Positions 6,569 to 15,406 of a DNA stretch of 21,432 nt are shown in pieces. This DNA is from MWDT01 sp035506315 (GTDB lineage: Bacteria; Verrucomicrobiota; Verrucomicrobiia; Opitutales; Opitutaceae): NCBI GenBank assembly GCA_035506315.1, contig DATJPQ010000033.1, forward strand, positions 1-21,432, given 5' to 3'. Under the pieces are notes generated by a model. It saw only the letters and a list, made by a program, of their open reading frames with translations, ran no database searches and was not told the DNA's origin. The stretch's first letter is position 1. Every line of letters begins with the position of its first letter. The position numbers and the translations under genes were made by a program.

Positions 6569-7753
6569 ATGGCCACCAAACGCCACACCTCGCTGGACCG
6601 CGTGCTCGGACGCCTCGACACGCTCGACTCGGTCAACCTCGCCAACCTCGTGCAGCGCCTGGCCCGCGAGCGCGGCCTGTTCGAGGACATCTTCAACGCC
6701 CTGCAGGAAGGCGTACTCGTGATCAACGCCGACGGCGTGATCGAATACGCCAACGCCGCCGCCCACCGGCTCATCGGGCTGGGCGACAACGTGCTTGCCG
6801 GCGAAACCCTCTGGCGCCTCGTGCCCGGACTGCGCCCGTCGCTGGAAGTTGCGTTCGGCGGCGGCGATGGCGCGGCGGCCGCGCTGCCCGTCGTGGCGCG
6901 CGAGTTCACCCTCACGTACCCCGAGCCGCGCACGGTGCGCCTCTACATGGTACCGTTCCGGGGCGCCGGCCGCGCCACGCCGCCGCGATTTGCGGTCATC
7001 CTCAACGACATCACGCGCGACAAGGCGACCACCGCGGAACTGCTGGAGAACGAACGCACGTCGTCCATTTTCCTGCTCGCCGCGGGCGTGGCGCACGAGC
7101 TCGGCAATCCGCTCAATGCGCTCACCATCCACCTCCAGCTCATCGCGCGCCAGCTGAAGAAACTGAAGGCGGGCAAGAGCACCGACGCGCTCGCCGACTC
7201 CATTGGCGTCTGCCAGGAGGAGGTAAAGCGTCTCGATGGCATCATCAGCAATTTCCTCGACGCCATCCGCCCGCAGCCGCCCGATCTGGCCGAGACCAAC
7301 CTCGGCGAAGTGCTCGACGAGGTGCTGCGGTTCCAACAGAGCGAGTTCGCCGACCGCGACCTCGCGGTCGAGGCGGAGACCCCTGCCGATCTGCCGATGG
7401 TAATGGCCGACCGCAACCAGTTGAAACAGGTGTTCTTCAACATCGCGAAGAATGCGATGGAGGCGATGCAACCCGGCGGCCGCCTGCGCATCAAGACGCG
7501 CACCGACGACGACAATGTCTACCTGCTTTTCGGCGACACTGGCAGCGGCATCAAGCCCGAGGACCTGGTGCGACTCTTCCAGCCCTACCATACGACCAAG
7601 CCCGGCGGCACCGGCCTCGGCCTGATGATCGTGCAGCGGATCATGCGCGAGCACGGCGGGCAGGTGGGGCTCGAAAGCAAGGAAGGCGTGGGCACCATCG
7701 TGACGCTCCAGTTCCCCCGCAAGGACCGTCGCGTGCGCATGCTGCAGAGCTGA
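6569..7753 (+). CDS. NtrB-like PAS sensor histidine kinase
   Basis: 394 residues, with no transmembrane segment visible, so a soluble sensor. A PAS domain (about 36-150: LFEDIFNALQEGVLVINADG...) ends in the ILNDITRDK linker. The dimerisation/phosphoacceptor box LLAAGVAHELGNPLNAL has His176. The ATPase domain shows DRNQLKQVFFNIAKNAMEAM (N box), GDTGSGI (G1), F box QPYHTTKP and GGTGLGLMI (G2). This is the NtrB/AtoS-type HisKA layout. It phosphorylates the response regulator coded 134 bp downstream in the same direction. The signal is unknown. The ATG is preceded directly by the end of an 84-bp dispersed element and by no Shine-Dalgarno. Confidence 0.93.
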   Translation: MATKRHTSLDRVLGRLDTLDSVNLANLVQRLARERGLFEDIFNALQEGVLVINADGVIEYANAAAHRLIGLGDNVLAGETLWRLVPGLRPSLEVAFGGGDGAAAALPVVAREFTLTYPEPRTVRLYMVPFRGAGRATPPRFAVILNDITRDKATTAELLENERTSSIFLLAAGVAHELGNPLNALTIHLQLIARQLKKLKAGKSTDALADSIGVCQEEVKRLDGIISNFLDAIRPQPPDLAETNLGEVLDEVLRFQQSEFADRDLAVEAETPADLPMVMADRNQLKQVFFNIAKNAMEAMQPGGRLRIKTRTDDDNVYLLFGDTGSGIKPEDLVRLFQPYHTTKPGGTGLGLMIVQRIMREHGGQVGLESKEGVGTIVTLQFPRKDRRVRMLQS

Positions 7754-7770
7754 GCGGGCTGATGCCGTCA

Positions 7771-7860
7771 AAATGTAGGGCGGGACCGCCCTGGCCGCCG
7801 AAGCCTTGGCGAAGGAGGCCGACCCCCGCCTTCTCCTCTGCACCCGGCGCTTGACCGGCC
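7771..7860. repeat. GC-rich hairpin element between the kinase and regulator genes
   Basis: The 134-bp gap between two genes expected to be co-transcribed holds a strong hairpin, AGGGCGG-GA-CCGCCCT (7777-7792), followed by an imperfect palindrome around 7793-7820 (GCCGCCGAAG...CGAAGGAGGC). No T-run follows, so it is not a classic terminator. It could tune the kinase/regulator ratio or be a dispersed repeat. Only this copy is in the window. Confidence 0.5.
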
Positions 7861-7887
7861 GGGCGAAGGGCGTGTGAATGACATCCC

Positions 7888-9282
<1,395 letters not shown>

Positions 9283-9364
9283 CGGAAGCGTGAGAATTTT
9301 CCGCCTTCATCTTTTCGACTCGGTGCAACCGCTAAGGTCCAAATCAGGCGGGTTCCGGAGTTGG

Positions 9365-9392
9365 TTTGGCGTTTGGCCTTTGGCGTTTGGAA
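9365..9392 (+). repeat. TTTGGCN heptamer tandem repeat
   Basis: Four consecutive 7-bp units: TTTGGCG, TTTGGCC, TTTGGCG, TTTGGAA, ending 13 bp before the next ATG (9406). It occupies the leader of the polysaccharide gene cluster. Short TTTGGCG-type arrays are a familiar kind of intergenic low-complexity element. A sigma54 site was looked for here and not found with correct spacing. Confidence 0.6.
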
Positions 9393-9405
9393 TTTTCTTT
9401 CTGTC

Positions 9406-11199
9406 ATGCCCCGTCCCCGCAACGCCCAGGAATTGATCCACTGGATCGAAGAAGGCGCCGGCGCGCGCTGGATCTGGCGCGCGGCGCTGCTGGCCGGCAT
9501 CCTCGTGTTCTCGCTCTTCGTGGTGTGGAAGCAGTTTCACGGGCCGGTGAGCGAAAGCACGCTCGTGCAGGCCGATGTCGGCCGCCAGCTCGCGCGCGGC
9601 GAGGGTTTCACCACGCTGGTCAATTATCCTCAGACCATGGCGTTCATGCAGGCGCAGGGCGTGCGCTTCGATCCCCAACGGCCTTATCCGGAGCTCCATC
9701 ATGCGCCGCTTTATTCACTCACGATCGCCGCCGGGTTGCGCCTGCTGCCGGCCACGTTGCGCGAGCGGCTTTTTGCGACAGCGCCCGCGCCGCCGGATGG
9801 ATTTGGCGGCGATTATTTTCTGCTCGGGCTCAATCTGGCGTTGCTGTGGCTGGCCGCCTGGCAGACTTACGATCTGGGCCGGCGGCTCTTTGCGCCCCGG
9901 GTGGGCGGGCTGGCCGCCCTGGCGCTGCTGGTCTCGGTGGCGGTGTGGCAGCAGACGGTGGCCGTCAATGGCACCGTGTTGCTGATGGTGCTGGTGCTGG
10001 CCGCATTTCAAATCTGGCAGCACATCGAGGCAGCGACGGACGACACCGGACATGCCTCAACCGGCTGGCTCGCCGCGCTCGGAGCGGTATGTGGATTGTT
10101 GTTTCTGACGGAATATTCGGCGGGCGCGCTTCTGCTGGTGGCGCTCGGTTATGCCGCCGGACGTTTTGCGGGCCGTGCGCGGATCGTCGCGCTCCTCGCG
10201 ATGGCGGCTGGCGCGGTGGCGCTCACCGCTCCCTGGCTCGTGCGCAACACGCGGCTCGCCGGGAATCCGGTGGCGCTCGCCGCCTACAATATTGCCCTCA
10301 AGGCGGGTGATCCGACGGCCGAACCCGCGACGCTGCGCGCCACGTTGTCCGCCGAGGCGCCGCCGCTCAGCCTGAACAAGCTCGGCAACAAGGCGCTCAC
10401 GGCGCTGCAGGAGACGCTGAAATCGCGCCTCTGGGCGGGTGGAGGCATGTTTCTCACCGCGTTTTTCGTCGCGGGTGCGCTCTACGGCTTTCGCTCGCGG
10501 ACGGCCAACCGCCTGCGCTGGCTTTTCGTGGTCGCGTTTGCCGTGCTGCTGGTCGCGCAGGCCTGTTGCAACTCGGGCGAGAGCGAGCGTCAGCCGGCCG
10601 TTTATCTCGTGCCCCTGGTGATGATTTTCGGCGCGGGCTTTTTCTACGTGCTGGTCGAAAGCAGCCCGCCAGTGGCAACCTGGCCGCTCCTCGCGGGCGC
10701 AACCTTGCTGGCCGTGCAGGCGTTGCCGCTCGCCCATGATGCGTTGGAGCCGCGGCGCGTACATTTCCAGTACCCACCGTACTATCCGACGCTGTTGATC
10801 GGGTTGCGGCAGAATCTGGAACTACGGGGCGTACCCGGTCGCTACGGCTTGATGGCCGACATCCCGGCCGGGCTGGCCTGGTATGGCAGCACGCGGGCCT
10901 GGGCCCAGCCGCCGCGTTTGCGCGATTTCTACGCGATCACCGTCGAGCAACCGATCGCCGAGCTGCTGTTGACCCCGCGCACGCTCGACCGGCCGTTTTT
11001 CTCGGAACTCTCGGCGCGACCGGTCCTGCCCGGAACGCTCCAGGCGGGTCCGTCGCGTTTCGGCGAATGGGGCCAGATCTACGCCGGCCTGTTCACGGGC
11101 CGGCTGCCGCCGGAGTTCCCGCTGCGGGCGCCACAGAAACTGTGGGACAATCTGTATGTGCTGGTCGATCCGGCCCTGCCCCCGCTCCGGGGAAAGTAA
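9406..11199 (+). CDS. membrane glycosyltransferase, GT-C/GT39-like
   Basis: 597 residues from the ATG at 9406 (an earlier in-frame TTG lies upstream of the heptamer array and is disfavoured). It is a polytopic membrane protein: a first membrane helix at about 24-42, then roughly ten further hydrophobic segments. The first periplasmic loop has ADVGRQLARGEGFTT (about 55-69), whose acidic residue sits where GT-C enzymes of the ArnT/PMT group keep their catalytic Asp. ELHHAPLYSLTIA follows (about 96-108), matching the HxPLY motif of that group. It probably transfers a sugar from a polyprenyl-phosphate carrier to an acceptor. The neighbours (outer-membrane barrel, Wzc-like kinase) suggest exopolysaccharide or surface-glycan work. 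Substrate unknown. Confidence 0.78.
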   Translation: MPRPRNAQELIHWIEEGAGARWIWRAALLAGILVFSLFVVWKQFHGPVSESTLVQADVGRQLARGEGFTTLVNYPQTMAFMQAQGVRFDPQRPYPELHHAPLYSLTIAAGLRLLPATLRERLFATAPAPPDGFGGDYFLLGLNLALLWLAAWQTYDLGRRLFAPRVGGLAALALLVSVAVWQQTVAVNGTVLLMVLVLAAFQIWQHIEAATDDTGHASTGWLAALGAVCGLLFLTEYSAGALLLVALGYAAGRFAGRARIVALLAMAAGAVALTAPWLVRNTRLAGNPVALAAYNIALKAGDPTAEPATLRATLSAEAPPLSLNKLGNKALTALQETLKSRLWAGGGMFLTAFFVAGALYGFRSRTANRLRWLFVVAFAVLLVAQACCNSGESERQPAVYLVPLVMIFGAGFFYVLVESSPPVATWPLLAGATLLAVQALPLAHDALEPRRVHFQYPPYYPTLLIGLRQNLELRGVPGRYGLMADIPAGLAWYGSTRAWAQPPRLRDFYAITVEQPIAELLLTPRTLDRPFFSELSARPVLPGTLQAGPSRFGEWGQIYAGLFTGRLPPEFPLRAPQKLWDNLYVLVDPALPPLRGK

Positions 11200-11256
11200 T
11201 TGCTACGGCGAAAGCTTTCCGCCTAGCGTTTGCAAAAGAGAGCCAGCTTTTTCCCT

Positions 11257-12450
11257 ATGAACTACGCGCGCCTTTCGCTGCTGAGCGGACTGATGCTTTA
11301 TCTGCCGCTATGGGCCGGCTATGCGCCCATCCCGGAGCAGGAGCAGGGCAAGGCCTGGAGCGTTTCGCTGCGGACCAGCGCCGTGCACGATTCCAATATT
11401 TTCGGCGCGCCGAGCAAAGAGATCAGCAGCGAGGTTTACAGCGCGTCACCCAAGATCGCCTTCAATGCGTCGGTGACCGACCAGACGTTTGTCACCGCCT
11501 CGTATCAACCCACGCTCGATTATTTCACGGACCGGCCCGGCAGCCAATCGCTCTTCAGCCATGAAGTGCTCGGTCGCGTGGCCCACGCGTTTTCGCCGAC
11601 CACCACCCTCGACCTCATGGATTACTTCCAAATTTCGAAGAACCCCGAATCGCTGCTGCCCGGCGTGGCGGGTTCCAACCCGACGCTGCTCAACACCGAC
11701 CAGTCCTTTCAGCGCAATCAGTTCGATGCAAGTTATTCGACCAAAGTCACGGCAAAGACCGGCACGACGGTGAAAATGCGCTCGACCGTGTATCGCTTCG
11801 ACAATGCCACCCTCGGCCAAAGCCTCGATCGTACGGAAAATCTCTATGGCTTCGCCGGCAGTTATGACGTGTTGCCGGAAACCAAGGGGGTGGCCGAGTA
11901 TCGCTACGAAACGATCGATTACCGCAGCGCTGGCGCCAACAAGGACAAGACCTCCAACTTTCTGCTGGGTGGCGTTGACTATAAAGCGGCCGAAAAACTG
12001 ACCGCCAGCGCACGACTCGGTGTTGAGTGGCGGCACCGCGACGGTGAGCGCAGCCAGACTGCGCCGTCGGCGGAGCTCAGCTTGAAGTACGATTATGCCC
12101 AGCAGTCGTTCCTCACCGCCGGCTATGCCTACACCCTGGATGAATCCTCCGATGTCGCAAACTATACCGACACCAAGGTGAACCGATTTTTCCTCAATCT
12201 GCAGCATGCCCTCACGCCGCTGATCGTCGCCTCGGGATCGGTCGACTACGAACCGTCCGTCCTGCAGGGGCGGCGCGGCATTAACAATGCGAACGAGACG
12301 ACCCTGCGTTTCGGGGCCGCGCTCAGCTATTTGCCCACCAAGAACTGGACCCTCTCGGCCACCTACGACTACGACCGCGTGACTTCCGACGTGGCCGCGC
12401 GCGAGATGGGCCGCGGCCGGATGGGCGTGAGCGCGGCCTACGCGTTCTGA
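11257..12450 (+). CDS. outer-membrane beta-barrel protein of the polysaccharide module
   Basis: 397 residues from the ATG at 11257, chosen because it starts a good signal peptide (MNYARLSLLSGLMLYLPLWA, cleavage near residue 23). The rest consists of alternating amphipathic strands such as VSLRTSAVHDSNIFG, TFVTASYQPTLDYF and WTLSATYDYDRV. It ends in Phe (VSAAYAF), the usual beta-barrel assembly signal. The HDSNIF opening resembles the putative beta-barrel porin 2 group that accompanies exopolysaccharide clusters (EpsL-like). It is likely to be the outer-membrane channel or scaffold for the polysaccharide exported with the downstream BY-kinase. It starts 57 bp after the glycosyltransferase stop with no Shine-Dalgarno, and ends 5 bp before a large inverted element. 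Confidence 0.8.
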   Translation: MNYARLSLLSGLMLYLPLWAGYAPIPEQEQGKAWSVSLRTSAVHDSNIFGAPSKEISSEVYSASPKIAFNASVTDQTFVTASYQPTLDYFTDRPGSQSLFSHEVLGRVAHAFSPTTTLDLMDYFQISKNPESLLPGVAGSNPTLLNTDQSFQRNQFDASYSTKVTAKTGTTVKMRSTVYRFDNATLGQSLDRTENLYGFAGSYDVLPETKGVAEYRYETIDYRSAGANKDKTSNFLLGGVDYKAAEKLTASARLGVEWRHRDGERSQTAPSAELSLKYDYAQQSFLTAGYAYTLDESSDVANYTDTKVNRFFLNLQHALTPLIVASGSVDYEPSVLQGRRGINNANETTLRFGAALSYLPTKNWTLSATYDYDRVTSDVAAREMGRGRMGVSAAYAF

Positions 12451-12455
12451 GGGCG

Positions 12456-12587
12456 GGTTTTCAAATTCGGCCATACCTGCGTGGCGGCAGAACCAGGCTC
12501 GCCCAAGGCGGGCCGAGGAGAGGTGGGCCGAGGCCCATCCTCCTCGGCACAACGCCGGGCCAGCCTGGTTAAGCCGCCACCCGAAGG
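12456..12587 (+). repeat. long-hairpin element, left copy (plus orientation)
   Basis: A ~26-nt leader (12456-12481) is followed by a long hairpin with nested stems: GTGGCGG/CCGCCAC (12481-12487, 12574-12580), AACCAGGCT/AGCCTGGTT (12491-12499, 12562-12570), CCGAGGAG/CTCCTCGG and TGGGCC/GGCCCA. The inner 54 bp (12504-12557) are bounded by CAAGGCGGG and CACAACGCCG, which are identical in the right copy. The stem sequences between them differ from those of the right copy but remain complementary. Confidence 0.85.
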
Positions 12588-12713
12588 GCTGGGACGGAGC
12601 AGGTTTCGCGCGGCGTTGTGCTGGCGGAGCGGGGCTTCAGCCCAGCATCCGCCAGCCCGCCTTGCGCCAAACCCGCTGCGTCTCCAGCGCAGGCATGGCT
12701 GAACTTGAAAACG
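12588..12713 (-). repeat. long-hairpin element, right copy (minus orientation)
   Basis: This is an inverted second copy. Its leader (12688-12713) matches the left leader at 22 of the first 25 bases. The 54-bp core (12611-12664) has the same flanking boxes. Its main stem is CTGGCGGA/TCCGCCAG, its inner stem TGGGCT/AGCCCC (5 of 6 pairs), its middle stem AGCGGGTTT/AAACCTGCT (one wobble) and its outer stem CTGG-GACG/CGTCCCAG with one bulge. Element ends of the two copies meet near 12581-12588. Confidence 0.85.
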
Positions 12714-12784
12714 CGTCCTCGGCCGCCGCCGGCCGGAAATTCCTTGCCGCGCCCGGCGGTGCGCCGTTCGCTTGCCGCACATTC

Positions 12785-14956
12785 ATGGCTGCCCTCATCG
12801 CCAGCAAGGAAAGCGCCTCGCTCGCCGACTTCCTGCAAATCCTGCGGCTCCGCAAGGCGCTCGTGCTGCTCGTCCTGTCCCTGGTCGTGCTGACCACGCT
12901 GGTCGTCACGGCGCTATTGCCGAAATGGTACCTCGCCACGACCAAAATCCGCGTGGAGAAACCCGAGGGCGAGGTGAAACTCTTCCAGGCGCAGAGCAGT
13001 TCCTACTACGATCCCTATTTTCTGCAGGACCAGTTTCGCATCCTGCAGTCCGAGAAAATCCTCTATCCCGTCATCGCCAATCTGGGCCTCAACGAGCGGT
13101 TCGGGGCCGAGCTCGGGGCCGGGGCGGCACTGCCGACCGCGATCACCTTCCAGCGTTTGCTCAAGGATATGCTGCGCGTCGAGTCGCAGCGCAGCTCGTC
13201 GATCATCGAGATCAACGTGTACGCCCTGGACGGCACCCTCGCCGCCGCCATCGCCAATGAAATCGCGCGCGTCTATGCCGAGGATCGCGTGACGCTCGCC
13301 ACGTCCGAGCAGCGCGAGGGGCTGGCGCAGCTCCGCCGCGAACTCGAGGCGCAGGAGCGCGTGGTCACGGCCCAGCGCGACGGCGTCGAGAAATTGCGCA
13401 AGGATCTCAACATCTCCGGCGTCGATCTCAATGCCCGCTACAGCGACATGGAAATCGAGACGTTGCGGCAGATGCAGACCTCGCTCATCGCGTTGCGGGT
13501 CGACGCCATCGGCCGCAAGACCCGCTGGGAACGGTTCAAAAGCATCCCGCCCGCGGACCGGATCAACCTGGTCAACTCCGAGCTGATCCAGGACCAGAAC
13601 ATCCAGAATCTGCTGCAAGCCTACCTCGCGGCCGATCAGGACGTCACCCGCCTGAAATCCCGGCTTGGCGAGGCGCATCCGGAGCTCGTGGCGGCATTGG
13701 AGGGCCGGGCGAAAAAACGGGAGCAACTCGACGCGATGCTCGGCGGCTACCTGGCCGCCCTCGAGAATTCCTACAAGGAGGCCGAGGCGCGCGTGACGGC
13801 GCTGGAAAACCAGCTCGCGCAGGCCAAGGTCGACCAGATCCTCTCGGCGCGCGAACGCCTGCGCCCCTTCGAGGAAGCCGCGCAAAAACTCGACGACGAG
13901 ACGCGGCTGCTTAGCACGCTCAAACTCACGCTCCGGCAGCGCGAGATCGATTTCCAGGTGCCGAAAAAGACCATCGAGATTCTCAACTCCGCCGAGCCGG
14001 CGCGCCGCCCGAGCAAGCCCAGTTTCGCCCTCAACCTCATGGCGGCGCTCTTCCTCGGCTCGGTCCTGGGCGTGGGCCTGGCCGTGCTGCTGGAATATTT
14101 CGACACCAGCTTCCGCACCATCGCCGATGTGGAAACGCGCCTCAAGCTGCCGGTGCTCGGGGTGATCCCCTTTGCCCGCGAGCCCCTGCACGACGTGCAG
14201 GAGAACCCGGCCGATGCCGAACCGTTCCGGGTGCTGCACACCAACCTGAACCTCACGCTCAAGCCCGGCCAGGCCGGCGTGTTCATGCTCTGCTCCGCCG
14301 GTCCCGGCGAGGGCAAGTCGACCACGCTGCATCATCTGGCGCGTCTGATGGGCGCGGCGGGCGAGCGGGTGGTGCTCATCGATTCCGATGTCCGCCGTCC
14401 CGCCCAGCACCGGCTCGCGGCGCGGCCGAAGGAGCCCGGCCTCGTCGAACTGCTCCTCGGCCGCCAATCGCTCGACGCCGTGCTGCAAAAAGAAATCGCG
14501 CCCCGGCTCGATTTCATCCCGAGCGGCGCGACCGAAGGCGTCACCCTCGGGCTCATCCATGGCGACCGCCTTCGGGAGCTGATCGCCGGGCTGCGTGGCC
14601 GCTACGACAAGATCATCTTCGATTCGCCGCCGATCATCGGAGTGAGCGACACCACCGTGCTCGCGAGCGTGGTCGACGGGGTGGTGCTCCTCATCCAGCA
14701 TCGCCGCAATCCCCAGAGCATGGTGCTGCGGGCCCAACAGATCATTGCGGGGCTGAATACGAAATTGCTCGGCGTGGTCCTAACCCAAGTGCCCGCCGGC
14801 GGCGGCGAGGACTACGGTTACTACACGCACAACTACGCCTATTACAGTGAGGGTGGAAAACGGCATCGCTCCAGTCACGGCAGCCTGAAACGACCTCCCC
14901 CGACCGGCGAATCCGGCGACCGGATCACGCTGACGGAGTCCGAACCGCGTGGCTGA
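12785..14956 (+). CDS. Wzc-like polysaccharide co-polymerase / tyrosine autokinase (BY-kinase)
   Basis: 723 residues from the ATG at 12785. An open frame extends upstream into the hairpin element, but those codons are not protein-like. A Wzz domain comes first, with membrane helix 1 at about 25-46 (ALVLLVLSLVVLTTLVV). A long periplasmic coiled-coil region follows (~210-400). Membrane helix 2 (~413-437) is preceded by the PARRPSKP motif typical of the family. The cytoplasmic kinase has Walker A SAGPGEGKSTT (~504-514), Walker A' VLIDSDVRRP (~530-539) and Walker B KIIFDSPP. The tail carries six tyrosines in EDYGYYTHNYAYYSEGG, the autophosphorylation cluster. It should control chain length and export of a polysaccharide together with the upstream barrel and glycosyltransferase. 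A basic, Pro-rich extension of ~33 residues follows the tyrosines. Confidence 0.93.
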   Translation: MAALIASKESASLADFLQILRLRKALVLLVLSLVVLTTLVVTALLPKWYLATTKIRVEKPEGEVKLFQAQSSSYYDPYFLQDQFRILQSEKILYPVIANLGLNERFGAELGAGAALPTAITFQRLLKDMLRVESQRSSSIIEINVYALDGTLAAAIANEIARVYAEDRVTLATSEQREGLAQLRRELEAQERVVTAQRDGVEKLRKDLNISGVDLNARYSDMEIETLRQMQTSLIALRVDAIGRKTRWERFKSIPPADRINLVNSELIQDQNIQNLLQAYLAADQDVTRLKSRLGEAHPELVAALEGRAKKREQLDAMLGGYLAALENSYKEAEARVTALENQLAQAKVDQILSARERLRPFEEAAQKLDDETRLLSTLKLTLRQREIDFQVPKKTIEILNSAEPARRPSKPSFALNLMAALFLGSVLGVGLAVLLEYFDTSFRTIADVETRLKLPVLGVIPFAREPLHDVQENPADAEPFRVLHTNLNLTLKPGQAGVFMLCSAGPGEGKSTTLHHLARLMGAAGERVVLIDSDVRRPAQHRLAARPKEPGLVELLLGRQSLDAVLQKEIAPRLDFIPSGATEGVTLGLIHGDRLRELIAGLRGRYDKIIFDSPPIIGVSDTTVLASVVDGVVLLIQHRRNPQSMVLRAQQIIAGLNTKLLGVVLTQVPAGGGEDYGYYTHNYAYYSEGGKRHRSSHGSLKRPPPTGESGDRITLTESEPRG

Positions 14957-15017
14957 GCGCAAAATTACGCGCTTTGTGCCCGGGAAGCCCCGATCTTCCA
15001 CCGGAAAAAAATAGCTG

Positions 15018-15045
15018 TTGACCCATGGCGGCGAAGTTCTACTCC
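15018..15045 (+). promoter_or_regulatory. possible promoter of tRNA-Gly
   Basis: TTGACC (15018-15023) is a good -35 match, with TACTCC (15040-15045) as a weak -10 at 16-bp spacing, about 15 bp before the tRNA. The -10 is poor, so this is tentative. Confidence 0.35.
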
Positions 15046-15059
15046 TACCCATCCTTTTT

Positions 15060-15135
<76 letters not shown>

Positions 15136-15141
15136 TTTTCC

Positions 15142-15169
15142 AAAGCCGCTGTGCCACAGCGGCTTTTTT
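15142..15169 (+). terminator. intrinsic terminator of tRNA-Gly
   Basis: The stem AAAGCCGCTG (15142-15151), loop TGCCA and CAGCGGCTTT (15157-15166) run into a T-stretch ending at 15169. This is the only textbook rho-independent terminator I see in the window. Confidence 0.93.
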
Positions 15170-15255
15170 GTTGTCAGGCCTCACTACCGAGTGGAACCCG
15201 GTTATACTACTCTCCCTGAGCTTTGGTACCATGCGACATCCGCGCCGCAATAGGT

Positions 15256-15315
15256 TGAACCGCTTGACCCCGCCACGGCGGGCAAGCCCACGCGGTTCAG
15301 GTGCGTTGGGGTCAA
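15256..15315 (+). other. interleaved inverted repeats (pseudoknot topology) upstream of prmA
   Basis: TGAACCGC (15256-15263) pairs with GCGGTTCA (15292-15299). The directly adjoining TTGACCCC (15264-15271) pairs with GGGGTCAA (15308-15315). Both are perfect 8-bp matches and their order is A-B-A'-B', which is a pseudoknot arrangement. A competing hairpin CCCGCC-AC-GGCGGG lies at 15269-15282. The block is upstream of the likely prmA transcription start. Confidence 0.55.
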
Positions 15316-15357
15316 CGCGCTCCGCCAATGCAGCATAGCCCAGCAGCTTGGGGCGAT

Positions 15358-15366
15358 TGGTATAAT
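15358..15366 (+). promoter_or_regulatory. extended -10 promoter of prmA
   Basis: TGGTATAAT is a perfect -10 hexamer (15361-15366) with the TGn extension. No good -35 lies 17 bp upstream, as extended -10 promoters allow. A start near 15373 would give a ~34-nt leader to the ATG at 15407. It also shows that the ATG inside TATAATG (15365) is not the gene start. Confidence 0.6.
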
Positions 15367-15406
15367 GCGATTGCGCCGGGGCGTTGCGCTCGCGAACTTG
15401 CGCCGC

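Noticed and set aside
7777..7792. Intrinsic terminator between kinase and regulator genes
   Set aside because: The hairpin is strong but no T-run follows on either strand, and the two genes are expected to be co-expressed.
9283..9405. Sigma54 (-24/-12) promoter before the polysaccharide genes
   Set aside because: GG and GC dinucleotides occur in the heptamer repeat but not with the required TGGC-N-TTGC spacing.
12504..12664. Integron attC sites
   Set aside because: Long hairpins with conserved boxes and variable stems recall attC, but the GTTRRRY/RYYYAAC core sites are absent at the ends, the conserved boxes are internal, and there are no gene cassettes or integrase.
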